Assembly (NCBI GenBank): GCA_031772625.1 | Contig: CM062814.1 | Span: 822,066,757 to 822,130,756, forward strand | Direction of reading: 5' to 3' | From: Pinus tabuliformis | Taxonomy: Eukaryota; Streptophyta; Pinopsida; Pinales; Pinaceae | Length of the DNA stretch: 64,000 bases | Part shown: positions 1 to 10,606 of the stretch, one piece after another | Layout: each line of letters opens with the position of its first letter | How positions within the stretch are numbered: position 1 is the first letter of the stretch | Made by a program: the position numbers and the translations under genes | Notes under the pieces: generated by a model | Told to the model about the DNA's origin: nothing | What the model saw: the letters and a program-made list of their open reading frames with translations, nothing else | Databases searched by the model: none

Positions 1-774
1 TTTGAGTTGCAGAGGAGAGGAAAAACATGGAAAGAATTTTTAATTGCCAATCAAATTAAAGAAGATGAACAGGAACAGCAGCAAGAACGCACAGAGTTTA
101 TGCTTGATATTGATGAAGAAATCCCTGAGCATAAGTCAAGCAATGTTCCTCAACCCAACAGTGGTGTAAGGACAAGAAGGATGAGGCAAGAAACTGCCAA
201 GAAAATTGAACAAGACAAAATCTTCACTACTTATACGAGAAGATCAAGGAGAATACAAAAGAACCAAACACAAGATGATCAACCAGAGTCAAATGCAAAT
301 GCACCAATGAACATTGAAAGCAATACTAATTCACAGCCAGAACAGGAAGCAGAAATGGAAATCGAGAGTAACAAGGAAGAAAGGAAAGAGCCAGTACCTA
401 CAAACAAGAAACAGAGAAGGTTAGAGAAACAAATTGAAGAGCTAAAAGAGGAATTGATGGAAGCAAACATGTTGGAGAAGGTCATAAAGAAGGAAAATGA
501 AATGTTGAGAGCTCAGAGCAAGAAGACTCAACAAAAAAATGAGAAACTGAAGAAGCAAATCAAAGAACTTAAGACTGATCAAACTGAAACGTGCAAATGG
601 GCGACAAAATGGTACACTCAGAAAAAAGCTCTCAAAGAAAAATATAAGAATCTGAAACATGAGTTCCAAGTTCAGAAGAATGCCCAAGTTCAGAAGAGTA
701 TAGATGTCTTGCTACAAGCGGCAGAGGCACAAGCAAGAACAGAATATAAAGGGAGCACATCAGGATTAGCATGA
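1..774 (+). CDS. C-terminal part of an LTR-element reading frame (element D), coiled-coil rich
   Basis: The frame is open at the left edge of the window, so only a C-terminal part of about 258 residues is visible and its true start lies outside. It is very rich in Lys, Glu and Gln. Residues of roughly 135-225 form a long predicted coiled coil (KQIEELKEELMEANM is typical), preceded by a basic stretch with TRRSRR. No reverse transcriptase, integrase or protease motif is present. It ends 20-30 bases before a polypurine tract (about 795-804) and a probable LTR start at 806, so it is best read as the last reading frame of a retrotransposon. A basic, coiled-coil ORF in this place could be a polyprotein tail or an extra ORF. 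The lineage cannot be told from the sequence alone. Confidence 0.5.
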   Translation, partial: FELQRRGKTWKEFLIANQIKEDEQEQQQERTEFMLDIDEEIPEHKSSNVPQPNSGVRTRRMRQETAKKIEQDKIFTTYTRRSRRIQKNQTQDDQPESNANAPMNIESNTNSQPEQEAEMEIESNKEERKEPVPTNKKQRRLEKQIEELKEELMEANMLEKVIKKENEMLRAQSKKTQQKNEKLKKQIKELKTDQTETCKWATKWYTQKKALKEKYKNLKHEFQVQKNAQVQKSIDVLLQAAEAQARTEYKGSTSGLA

Positions 775-805
775 GGACATGCTAAATCATTGAGTTTGGG
801 GGAGA

Positions 806-1488
806 TGTTGGTACTATTTTATTGCCATTCTTTTCTTCTAAAAATCCATCATTTATCTATCATTTTCTCCCATAAACCCCTCATGGTCCATTGAAATTGA
901 TTAATGAAGCATTATAATTGTTATTTTACATTAAATTTAGTTTATGGATTTTTATGTTAAAAATTGAAAATTTTCAACAAAATTACGGGATGTCATGACT
1001 TCCTGTAATTGGTTTATGTTGTGACACGTGGCATGGCAGGAAAATCAAAACAGAGGATAGGGACGTGATCACGGATGTACATACATGGTGAAAGATCTAT
1101 TCAGCATCGCATCTGGAGCTCCTGGATACATGGTCAATGCTGGTCAAACCCAGCCTTTTTGGTCATAAAAGCAACAAAAAGCCAAAGTTACCTAAACTGA
1201 TTTCGTTTTGTTTTAGAAATCAGTGAAGATTAGAAAAAACAAAAATCGCCTTTTTGACTGTAAAAGCAGAAACATCTGCGTGATAATGTATGTACATTCG
1301 ATTGTAAACCTTAAGGAATGTTAGTGAACGAAGGATAATAGATTTGAGCAGGCTTAAGACTGCATATTCCAAAACTCTATTCTTGCATGTAATTGATTTC
1401 CATACTTTAATCACAGGCAGCATTTCATCATTCCAGTGTTTTATGTGTTAACGATTTCATCATCTGAAGTTTTCTAAGTGTACCATCA
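806..1488 (+). repeat. Probable 3' LTR of element D
   Basis: A purine run (TTGGGGGAG, 796-804) is followed by TGTTGGTAC at 806, the usual polypurine tract to LTR layout. A plausible end is GTACCATCA at 1480-1488, which nearly mirrors the start. The right boundary is the weak point: no target duplication can be tested because the left LTR is outside the window, and the LTR could run further right. Confidence 0.45.
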
Positions 1489-2090
1489 ATGCGTGGACGG
1501 GCCCTACGTGGGGACTCGTATACTTTCATTTCATTTTCATAGCATTTAGACTTCAGATCTGAATAGCGTTTGATGCCATTTCTTTGCTTGTGAATTAATT
1601 AATTCGATTAGAAGTTCTTGCGAGTGTTATTGTATGATTCATGGTGATAGCTTGAAAATTCAATTGCTAAATTATTGAACAAGATCTTATAAAAGGTTTA
1701 ATTGAACAGTGAATTTCAAAGTATCTCTATGGACTCTATTTTCATGAGTTTGAGTTTTAGTATGCTTAAAAGAGTTTTTGGTTTTCATGAATTCTTAGTG
1801 TGTTAGCTGGAAAGAGTTTTTGTGAACTATATCCTTGTAAGAGGATTGAAGACTCAGACTAGTAACACTCTGTTTTAGAACATCTAATTAAATTAGAGGA
1901 TATAGGTGTTTAAATTGCGAAAGGAAACATATTCCAATCCCTTGTAAAAGAGTGTTGTAGCCTGTCACAGAAGACACTTATCTAGGTAGATGAGATCCTT
2001 TTAGGTCTATAAATTTTAGACATGTGCCTCTAAGTTTACTTACCTTGGTTGACATTAAATTTAGTCTAATCTAGACCCCTGGATTGGTCA
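1489..2090. other. Unassigned AT-rich stretch
   Basis: No reading frame, repeat boundary, PBS or RNA gene is recognisable. It may be the rest of element D's LTR or the 5' leader of element A. Confidence 0.4.
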
Positions 2091-2283
2091 CTACAATATT
2101 CTTGGTAGTCAAAGGTCTCCTGCTATCAAAGCTGGTCTTGGTTCTATTGAAGGTGAATCTAGTTCAGAAAATAAGACAAGGAACTCTAATGCAAAATCTA
2201 AAATGCTCAACAAAGAGATGAAAGGTCGACCCCATCAATAGCCAAGGAAAGAAATTCTTCAAAGAAAATATTTTACTCCTCCA

Positions 2284-2649
2284 ATGAATAATGTTGAATG
2301 TTATGTATGTCATAACCTTGGACATGTTGCAGCCAGATGTAGAAGAAGAATGGTGCAAGATCATCACACAGAAAGATCATCATGTTCCAGGTACTTTAAG
2401 GGATATTGTTTTTCTTGCAATATGTTTGGTCACAAAGTTGTTGATTGCTACAGAAGGAATATGAAACATATGAGATGTTATGCATGTAACAAGCTTGGAC
2501 ATATAACAAAGGAATGCAGGAACAAAGTACGGGCACCATACCAAAAGGAGAAAACATCATCACGCTTGAAGATATGGAAGAAGAAGGAAGTTAGTCAGAA
2601 AGAGGTGGCACCGCACAATATACTCGGACACAGCACAACACAAACATAA
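2284..2649 (+). CDS. Gag nucleocapsid fragment with three CCHC zinc knuckles (element A)
   Basis: The 121-residue frame carries three zinc knuckles of CX2CX4HX4C form: CYVCHNLGHVAARC near residues 5-18, CFSCNMFGHKVVDC near 46-59 and CYACNKLGHITKEC near 67-80. They are followed by a basic tail. Knuckles of this type bind the element's RNA during packaging. The multi-knuckle arrangement is found in gag proteins of some plant copia elements. The upstream 190 bases show further gag-like character (Ser/Lys-rich), so the ATG at 2284 is probably not the original start. It is a fossil fragment. Confidence 0.65.
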   Translation: MNNVECYVCHNLGHVAARCRRRMVQDHHTERSSCSRYFKGYCFSCNMFGHKVVDCYRRNMKHMRCYACNKLGHITKECRNKVRAPYQKEKTSSRLKIWKKKEVSQKEVAPHNILGHSTTQT

Positions 2650-4443
2650 CAGACTCAGGGGGAGCTGAAAGTGTAAAACTTCAGTGTCCTAAATCTCATA
2701 CGCAAGTTTCATAAAGGGAAGTCGTGTATATACGTGAGTTAGTCACTGCATAGTCGCGTATATGTCAGTTTGAAGAAAAGTAGTGGGACAGGCTCAGAAA
2801 AAGGGTCTGATATGATTTGCTCTGTTTGATAATGGTTACAATCTGCTAATGATGTGTGGAAATGTCTTGATACTCATAAGATGTTTAGAAGTGTTTTTGA
2901 TCCTAACTTGATGATGATGATGTCGCGATACCTCTTGCTGATATATGCATGATCAGATCTGACAGTAAACAGATGGCACAGGTTCAGGGGGAGTTTATGT
3001 TTTGAATAATGCATTGTTGGCATTATGGTTATTAGTCCTTGGTAATGATGCTTATATGGCTAAATGGTACATTTTTGCTATGATATGGTTATGAGTTTTC
3101 CATGACAAAATCTCATATGATTCTTGGGGCTACATAGTTGATGTTCAGATCAGATTTGTGGTTGATTCTCTGATGATGCATATATGGTGCTTACATGGTG
3201 ATCTTCATAAGGATAAGGAGAAGTAAAAATCTTGAATATACATCTTCATTACTTGATGATGAGTCACTCCTATGCTACTGTCTTCATATGCATAAAGATA
3301 ATGTAATACAGTTCTTGGTGCTCATGTGGATGAGGATTGATGCTGTTGATGATATCAAGATACACAACGCTATGCTAGATACATGGATGATTACTCAAAG
3401 TTGCATTGTTGGAGACATGATGATGATGATTTCTTACCTATATGATGATAGGTTGATACTTACATATGTTGATTGATGCAGATATTCCCAAGTGATGACA
3501 CATGGATGATATATAAGATCATCTTGTTGATGAGATAGGTTGCTAATCTGGAAGTTGTTGTACGCGAGTTTCATGAGGAGGATCCGCGTATATACGCCTA
3601 TTTCTGTGGATACAGTCGTGTATATGTTAATTTGAAGGAAATCAGTGGGCCAAACTCAGGATGAGAAGAGTCTGTTATGGGCTTGACAGAGACCATCTGG
3701 AACAGGTACAGAGGGAGAACATGATTGTTGGACTAGATGTTGTTGACAGATGCTTATGGAGCAGATCATACATTGTGTATGATAGTTGCTAATGACTATC
3801 ATGGTCTGATTTAGATGTTTGGTCTCATGTAAGGGGTCATATCAAGACTCATGATGTAATAGTGTGTCTCTATCTATTGTAGTCATTTGATGAAATCTCT
3901 TCTGGTCACATGATGTAATTTGTAACCCCTCTATGCATAAGAAGGATGATGAAATATTTCAGTCATGTATTTCTTTTATCAAGGTCATGTAACGGCCTAT
4001 GTTGATTTCCCCACTATGCCTGGGATGAATGATGTTATACTCGTGTATTATCATGTGTAAACTTTTGGTATATCCCCACTTTGATGAGAGATGGATGTAT
4101 GCATGAGTCCTTGGTGATAGGAAGGTCATTTATGATGTATAGAGTCATATTCTTCTTGTAGAACATCTTTTTGCAGACCTTGCTTACAGTCAGGGGGAGC
4201 ATAAACGACACACTTTAGCAAATCAGAGACTTCAGCATGTACTCAGAGGGAGCATGGTCAGATTGGTACACCTTGGCATATACAAAGGGGGGGTTCATTC
4301 AGAGATTTCAGCAGGTACTCAGGGGGGGTATGGACAGCGGAATGTTTATCAAGGAAAGAGAATATCTTGGTCCGCCCTTTGCCCTTGATGTCAAAGGGGG
4401 AGAATAATTTGGTGTTGTTGCCATCAAGTCCAAAGGGGGAGAT
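2650..4443 (+). other. Non-coding interior of element A with repeated polypurine tracts
   Basis: No convincing reading frame. CAGGGGGAG-type purine runs recur near 2659, 2984, 4193, 4322, 4393 and 4432. The last lies directly before the LTR start. Two copies of a GCGTATATACGC-containing module lie near 2700 and 3560. GATGATGATG runs occur near 2910 and 3420. Confidence 0.6.
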
Positions 4444-4670
4444 TGTTGGAATTATGATGCATGTGTTGTACTTGATGGCAACCCACTCGTAGAAGAACAA
4501 CTCTCTTACATATGAATCTACAGAAGAGATATCAAATGTGACAGAATACATGGGGTGTAGGACAGCTCAAAGGAATCAAATGACAGATCTCAGTATGACA
4601 AGTTAGCTTTGGCATCAAGTCCAAAGGGGGAGATTGTTGTCATTATGAGACAAGTGTTGTCCTTGATGGA
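4421..4670 (+). repeat. Short direct duplication of the PPT and LTR start (element A)
   Basis: The sequence around the polypurine tract and LTR start (4421-4480) recurs 191 bases further on (4611-4670). Both copies contain CATCAAGTCCAAAGGGGGAG followed by TGTTG. Only the first start (TGTTGGAA, 4444) mirrors the LTR end TTCCAACA, so 4444 is taken as the real LTR start. Confidence 0.65.
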
Positions 4671-4861
4671 AAATCACATAGATGATAAATCATAGTGCAA
4701 CAGGTCAGTAGCAAGGAATTGATGATCAGACTACAAGAATGAAGAGAGAAAAGTATATACGCAGGTTCCTCATGACAAAGCCGCATATACACGTGGGTTA
4801 GACATTCCAAAGTCGCATATGCATATGCGCGCACATTCATGCATGGAAAGGTGCGTACATG

Positions 4862-5010
4862 TGGGAGAAATTGCTTTTGGACCGTGGTATTTAGTCCTTG
4901 GTACTTGAACCTATGGTTTTGGACCATGGTATCTCATCAGAAGTGTTGATCCTAAGTATTGGGTCCATGGTATTGATTTGTTATGGTTTTAGACCGTGGT
5001 ATTGTGAAAG
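4862..5010 (+). repeat. Short repeats of GGTTTTGGACCGTGGTAT type
   Basis: Four imperfect copies of a GGACCGTGGTAT-containing phrase lie in the LTR just upstream of the TATA box (near 4875, 4915, 4965 and 4990). Their position fits promoter repeats, but no function is shown. Confidence 0.55.
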
Positions 5011-5019
5011 GCCTAAGAC

Positions 5020-5027
5020 TATAAAAG
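5020..5027 (+). promoter_or_regulatory. TATA box of element A LTR
   Basis: TATAAAAG lies about 575 bases into the LTR, downstream of the GGACCGTGGTAT repeats and followed by purine-rich leader sequence. Confidence 0.5.
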
Positions 5028-5684
5028 GAGAAGAAGATCATTGGGAAAGGGCATGAAAAAAGTCTTGAATATCTGATGAAGCATGAGATCCAGTATGAAA
5101 GTTATGGATTATGATGCATTACTTGATCTGAGCTAAGGAGGGATCTCACCGGTTGATGGAGAACAAGATATAAGGATAGATTGGGATCTAATGGCTTGGA
5201 ATGAATCATCTATATATAGTTTGATCTTGTTTATTCTAGATCTGTATACTGACGCATGTAATGTTCTGTACATGTTATGGGTATGACTAATGTCTGGAAC
5301 ATCTCCAAAGGTATGAGAAAATATTTGTAGATCTGTACGCGGGTTGGATTTAGTGAAAGCGCGTATGTACGCGGGTTTGATTCATCGTAGTAGCGTATAC
5401 ATTATGAAGTATGATGTTTGAAGTTGCAGTTGATTGTTATTGCAGAGTTCTGTTGTCTGCTCTGTGTTCTGGCGACTGTATTGTTGACAGGGTTTCAGTG
5501 TTTCAATGATTCAGAAATTGGTGATGCTAGCATTGATTGTTTTGTGCTTCAATGATATTGATGGGTCCAGTATGAAAATTGGATGAAACGTGGCCTTCAA
5601 ATTATAGTGTTGTGCTTCAGGAGTATCCATTCTGAAAATGTATGAAATGTGGTCCCTGGAGGATGAAAGGAGATTGTAGGCCAG

Positions 5685-5945
5685 TGCCTACGTACTAGTA
5701 CATCAGCTAGTACAAGAGCAAAGGGGGTGGTAGCTCCCTTCCAGTAGCAGCTAGAGAACAAGTGAAGATTGGAGCATTCAGTAGGCAGGCACCTACGTAC
5801 TAGTAAATGGATCAGCTAGTACAAGAGCTAAGGGGGTTGTAGCTCCCATCCAGGAGAGTCTGGAAAACGAGAGAGGGTTGTAGCCCTCTACAGGTAGTAG
5901 CCTGCGTACTGGTATAAGACTGCACTAGTACAGAACTATTGTAAA
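5685..5945 (+). repeat. Tandem repeat with CCTACGTACTAGTA core in element A LTR
   Basis: Two units of about 110-125 bases, plus a partial third, share CCTACGTACTAGTA, CAGCTAGTACAAGAGC and a GGGGGTxGTAGCTCCC box (near 5687-5740 and 5800-5855; partial at 5922-5945). The sequence is rich in short palindromes (GTAC, CTAG). Confidence 0.65.
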
Positions 5946-6429
5946 ATGAAGTTTCTTATTAAAAGAAGATAGAGATGACTTGCAGCAGGTGGTTTTCATC
6001 CACATTGGGTTTCCACCTTATATCATGGTGTTCATGTGTGCTTCTTGTGTGTGATGATCTGTTCTGTTTTATTGCACCTGCTTACTGTACATATGGTTAA
6101 TGAAGTTCTGATGCACTAACTAAAGAACAACATTTAATGGATTAACTGAATCATAAGTATTCTGGATATACGCTAGTTGCATTAGACACAGTTGCATATA
6201 CACGCGGGTTCCCTTAATTGAAGTAGCGTATATGTATCTAAGTATGGAAATGAAAAAGTTTTATTGATTTAATAATACTGATTCACCCCCCCCCTCTCAG
6301 TATTATTTCCAACAATTACAAGTAATTTTTTCATGTTGAACTTGCTATAAAACTTGTTCTTAAGCTTTACTTAGGTAGATCACACTTCTAGAACTTGAAG
6401 CCCAGTCAGCCTTGAAAATTGCGCCCATA

Positions 6430-6830
6430 ATGAAAATGTTTCTCTCTTGAGTGCAATTCTTTATCACAAATAATTGTGCCCTCCCTTGAGCACATGAGTG
6501 CACATAAAATACTCGAATTATTTTTCTTCATTCCATTGGCATGCACCAGTGCACCCTCCTTCCCTTTGAGTGCATGAGTGCACCTTGAAGCACTAAAGGA
6601 TTGAATAATTGTTCCTTCGTCCCTTTGGAGTGCACTAGTGCACCCTTCATGTCTCCTTGAGCACATGAGTGCACTTTGAAGGCCTGAAGGCCCGAAAACT
6701 CACCCCTTTGACCCTTTGGAGTATGCCAATATGCCCTTTATGGTTTCCTTCCCTTTCTTGAGTGCATGAGTGCACTACAAAGCATTGAATGACCCTTAAC
6801 CTTCCTTTGTGCTTTGAAAGTGTGCCATCC
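6430..6830 (+). repeat. Degenerate GAGTGCAxxAGTGCACC repeat zone of family B (B1)
   Basis: Phrases such as TTGAGTGCATGAGTGCACC and GAGTGCACTAGTGCACCC recur about every 60-80 bases, separated by pyrimidine-rich CCTTCCCTTT stretches. The same zone is present in B2 at 14780-15185. Confidence 0.6.
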
Positions 6831-7655
6831 CAGTTTGCATGCTTATTTTCTTATGCATGCAAGTGATTTTTCACTATCGTTGATAGATTTTCATGTTCAA
6901 TTACATTTGATGGCTCTTTGTACATGATTTACGATATATTTTTGCATAGTTAGGTTGCATAAAGCTAATATTGTCATTATGAGTGTGTTGCCACAAATAG
7001 GTGTTTGAGCTACAAGTATTGTCACCCTTTCATCATCTGTTGGAGCCATGCCTCCCCATAAAGTGACCTCCAAAGAAGTCTCAAAAGCAAGCACTGAGGA
7101 ACCTATTGAAGTGACCAAGCCAAACATACCCATTTATGCAGAAACACAGTGTTTCGTTGATAAGTCTACTAAGGCCACATGGAGTGGTATATACAACACA
7201 TTCATGTAGAAAAGTTTTGTTGAGAACTTGGAAGACCTAGAAGTGTACATCAACATTAATAAGTCCAATATGCATAGGATCGCATGTAGATTTCAACCAT
7301 CCCCTGTGCAGAAGTGATTGAGTGGATAATTACACATAAGGATGACTCCCATCTTCTTCTTCATAGCGAGAGTGGTGTTCAACTCACCACTTATTATGAA
7401 TAAGACATGTATACATGCTACAAGATGCTTAGGCCCATAATATATGTAAATGATGACTTCTACATTACATGTGCCAACCTCAACATGTGTGACATTATAA
7501 AATCATGGTGTTGAGAGTCTGCTATTTTCCACCATCACCCATCTGTAGTATATCCAACTAAGATCCTCATAGATGTATATCACTATCTGATAGACATGTG
7601 TTGTTGGTTGCATGGGAACAAGAACGTTGATATGTTTGAGGAAAACTAGATATAT

Positions 7656-8395
7656 ATGATCAATATGGTGGTAACCCATGGAAGAGTGTTCAATTGGGAA
7701 GATATATTGTCATTTGAGTTGCGGTGTCTTCTAGGGAAGACAAAAGTATATTTGAGGGTGAACCAAGCCCCAAAATTCTACATGTCTACATTTATTTTAG
7801 ATGGAATCTGTGCACACTATGCATTCCTAACAATGTAATGGAAATAGACCCCTGAGAACAAGTTCTCAGTTTAATTTCATTGCAGAGTGTTATTAGAATC
7901 AAGCTTCAGAGGAGAATATGACAAATTGGCCGAACACTTATTTGCAGTTATATTCCATATTATATTTGGGATTGATCCTACTTGCATGAATGATCAGGTG
8001 AAGAAGTCACTACGAATATCACATATTGGTTTGTAGCTCCATTGGGTACATACATCAAATGTTTTGGTTGTTTGATATGCCCTCATATCATGCCACGATA
8101 TGTGATCAATAAGGTGATCATGAAGGAAGTGGCAAATCAATTGAATAAGGGATTGTCAGGAGTTATTCATAGGAGGAAGAAAGACCCTTGGCCCACCTTT
8201 CCGTTGAGGATCGGATTATATGAGTTGAAGAGCCACAAGGAGACAACAACAAAAATACAAGAGTTGGATCACTTTCACTTCTCCCTAAAGACTTTCATGG
8301 ATATGATCCCATCAGAGTGTGCAAGAAACATTGTGAAAGGATCGGTTACAATATGGGGTATTCATCAATGTCCACAACAGAAGATTAAAAATTAA
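7656..8395 (+). pseudogene. B1 protein fragments of unknown family
   Basis: Two separate short frames (7656-7838 and 8042-8395) each have a clear counterpart in B2 (57134-57373 and 57680-58027). The first contains MVVTHGRVFNWEDILSFEL and a KAPKFYM/QAPKFYM motif. The second contains HRRKKDPWPTFPLRI and ends in a His/Cys-poor region. Conservation of protein phrases between two diverged copies implies they were once coding. I do not recognise the family. The copy is broken and only the fragments are reported. Confidence 0.45.
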
Positions 8396-9246
8396 AGAAT
8401 TGGTGTAATGTAGTTAGAAAGTTATATCCAACAGTGGAGACCATTTCACCCCAAGACCCTCTAGATCAATATAATTAGGTCCAAGAGGAAGAACAGATAA
8501 TCCATCAAGCAAAGAAAGCAGCTCCCAAGAATAGGATTAATTGTGATTCGACAAGTGAGAGCAGTAGGAAGTGGAAAGTTGATCCTTTGAACACATGAGA
8601 TATTCAAGCAGAAGAGGAAAGGATAGAAGTAGAAGAAGAGGAGAAGAGGAAGCAGGATGAGTTTCTCCAAAAGAAACAAGAAGAAGAGGAGAAAAGGATA
8701 AGGATAGAAGAAGAACAAAGACAAACCTAGGATCAAGAAAAAAACACATAGACTAGTACAAGAACAATTGACTGAAGAGATAGAAAAGAAATAGTTGGAG
8801 AAAGAAGATATCATCAAACCCATGGATGATGAACCAGGTTCTCGAAAGGAACCTCTCCTCACATATGGTCATCTTCCATTTAGAGAAATGGGAATCACAC
8901 CTCCATCGACGGACATAGTCATGGATGTATGCCATGTCATGTTTGATCAACTTAAGAAGAGGATCATGTAGTAGAGGCATAGATACTTTATGAAGGATCC
9001 TCAAAATCTAGTCTCAATTCCTACAGAGAAGGTGATAAATGCCAACACCAGAAGGAATCCTGGGGCATTCTGGTGGGAAATGTTGCTTTTGCCACAATAG
9101 CAGAGGACAACTTTGAATATCTACTGAGTGAGAATGATAGATTGAGGAAAGAAATTGTTGCATTGAAGCAACACGTGGAACATCTTGTGGAAGAGAATCA
9201 ACGAGTATCATCACAAAGTTTCAACACTGTAGAATGGTAGTCATCC

Positions 9247-9561
9247 ATGCCGGAGAAAATGGGGCCAATTGAGGACACCATGGCATGGTTATATGATGAG
9301 AAGATACTTATACAACAAGTGGTGGCTCATTTTGCTGTTATTCACAAGAAATCACAAGAAGTCGTAAAACTCCTGAAAGTAGAAAACAGAGTGGTTGACC
9401 ATCTTCAAGAGTGGGTTGTCAAGTATCTAGATGCTCCGCAACATTTGGAAAAGAAATTCTGGATTGTTGCAGAGATACACAGAGTTCAGTTGAGGCTCCA
9501 CCATCAGAACTACATGAGTCTTGGAGAACAATCTATTAGTACTATTGTTGCCTATAATTAA
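9247..9561 (+). pseudogene. B1 C-terminal coiled-coil fragment
   Basis: A 104-residue frame rich in heptad-like hydrophobic spacing (AVIHKKSQEVVKLLKVENRV). It follows another coiled-coil stretch at about 9110-9215. The matching region in B2 is 58770-59060. Unknown function. Part of the same broken family-B coding region. Confidence 0.4.
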
Positions 9562-10606
9562 CTACATAACGGTTTTGATCCTCTAACACTAAAACATGGG
9601 ATGCCCACAATAGGAGCACTTGAAGCAATCAGAGGGAGAGAAATCATCTTCCAGGAAATCAGGAAATACATTAAACAAATCAAGTAAGAAACAGAATAGG
9701 AAGGCTTGGAGGTCACCAAAGACGTATTTTATAGTATGCCATCGCACCATTCAAAGATCATATGAAACTTTCATAGTTATGGAATAATATATAGTTGAAC
9801 CCCAAGAGCATACTGATAGAGGAACTGGAGATGAAAATGTGATATGTAGGGAGCTTGCTAGTTCAGGTCAAATCCATCTCAATGGAATTCAGAGCATGGC
9901 ACGCATACATTAAAAATGAGCTCCATGAGGAAGCAAATTATTTATCAATTTGATGAGAATTTGTCCAATTATCAATTTTTTCTTATACATCCATTTTCTC
10001 ATATGTAATAAATGGTATGTAATGAAGTCCAAGGGACACATGTGGAATGTGAATAGTCACATATGGAACGTAACAAGTCATGAATAGAATATGAATAGTA
10101 ATAGGAGGTGAAGAGTCATGAGGAAGCTCAAAGGTCATTGTTATTTATTATAAATAGCTCCTCATAACTCAAGCTAAGGGCTTGGATCCTTGGAGCCTTG
10201 CTTTGGCTTCTCTTGTAGTGCATATGAGATAGATCATTCTTTGGAGAAGCAAGTTGTGGCTTCATGCTTCACTACTGTATATAGTGTTTCATTCATCTAA
10301 CAATGTACTTGGGATCTTTCACTCTTAATCAAAAGATCTATGAGTCAGCACTTCTTCATAAAGTATCGTAGATATAGTAGGAATATTCTTGTTATGTTTA
10401 TGATATAGGTTGTTTTAATTACATACTAAGTGAATGAACTAAATTGTTGCTTAGCTATGGTTTTATTGAATGAGTGTTGTTGCGCTTTAATGATTGTTGT
10501 TTATTATGTGGGATAATATGTAGGTATTCAACAAGTATTTCCCTTCCTTCCCGGGCCCCCCTTTAGGATAACACTACTACTTTTCTAGGCAGAGGCTCAT
10601 TTTCCT
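9562..10606 (+). other. Family B 3' non-coding block with TATA box
   Basis: The block is conserved in B2 (59060-60135). A TATAAATA at 10149-10156 (B2: 59685-59692) is followed by a leader-like region, so the block may be an LTR or promoter segment. No TG...CA pair can be fixed. Homology between the copies stops at about 10606 and 60135. Confidence 0.45.

Larger units (their letters stand above)
2698..6240 (+). repeat. Dispersed GCGTATATACGC module, five to six diverged copies in element A
   Basis: A module of roughly 70-80 bases, with CGCGTATATACGC-like cores at either side of a GGGTT or GAGTT box, appears near 2698-2775, 3560-3645, 4755-4830, 5335-5400 and 6165-6240. The cores are near-palindromic. 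Copies sit both in the internal region and in the LTR, so they are not explained by LTR duplication. Confidence 0.6.
2091..6314 (+). mobile_element. Element A: Ty1/copia-type fossil, gag fragment plus long non-coding region plus 3' LTR
   Basis: The element reads left to right. A gag remnant with three CCHC knuckles (2284-2649) is followed by 1.8 kb without coding capacity and then by a 1.87 kb LTR (4444-6314). No protease, integrase or reverse transcriptase is visible, and no 5' LTR lies in the window, so this is a broken or non-autonomous copy. Repeated G-rich polypurine tracts upstream of the 3' LTR resemble the multiple PPTs known for Sirevirus-type copia elements. That assignment is inference. 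The start coordinate is approximate. Confidence 0.6.
4444..6314 (+). repeat. 3' LTR of element A
   Basis: It starts TGTTGGAA right after a polypurine tract and ends TTTCCAACA at 6314, which forms perfect short inverted termini. It contains a TATA box near 5020, two families of internal repeats and three of the GCGTATATACGC modules. Unusually long for copia (1,871 bp). It abuts sequence of family B at 6315. Confidence 0.75.
6315..10606 (+). mobile_element. Family B, copy 1 (B1): unclassified repeat with broken coiled-coil coding region
   Basis: B1 matches 14434-15198 plus 56368-60135 (B2) along nearly its whole length, so it is a dispersed family. The left end is cut by element A. In order it holds: a GTGCA-rich repeat zone (6430-6830); fragments of a protein region (about 7050-8395) including a stretch like NMVVTHGRVFNWEDILSFEL; an acidic coiled-coil zone (8620-8780); a further coiled-coil piece (9247-9561); and a non-coding 3' block with a TATA box. 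I recognise no RT, integrase, transposase or helicase motif. It is broken in many places. It could be a non-autonomous LTR element whose ends are not resolved here. Confidence 0.55.

Noticed and set aside
8461-8862. 133-residue Phe/Leu-rich minus-strand frame resembling a membrane protein
   Set aside because: Antisense of the Glu/Lys-rich coiled-coil stretch of B1.
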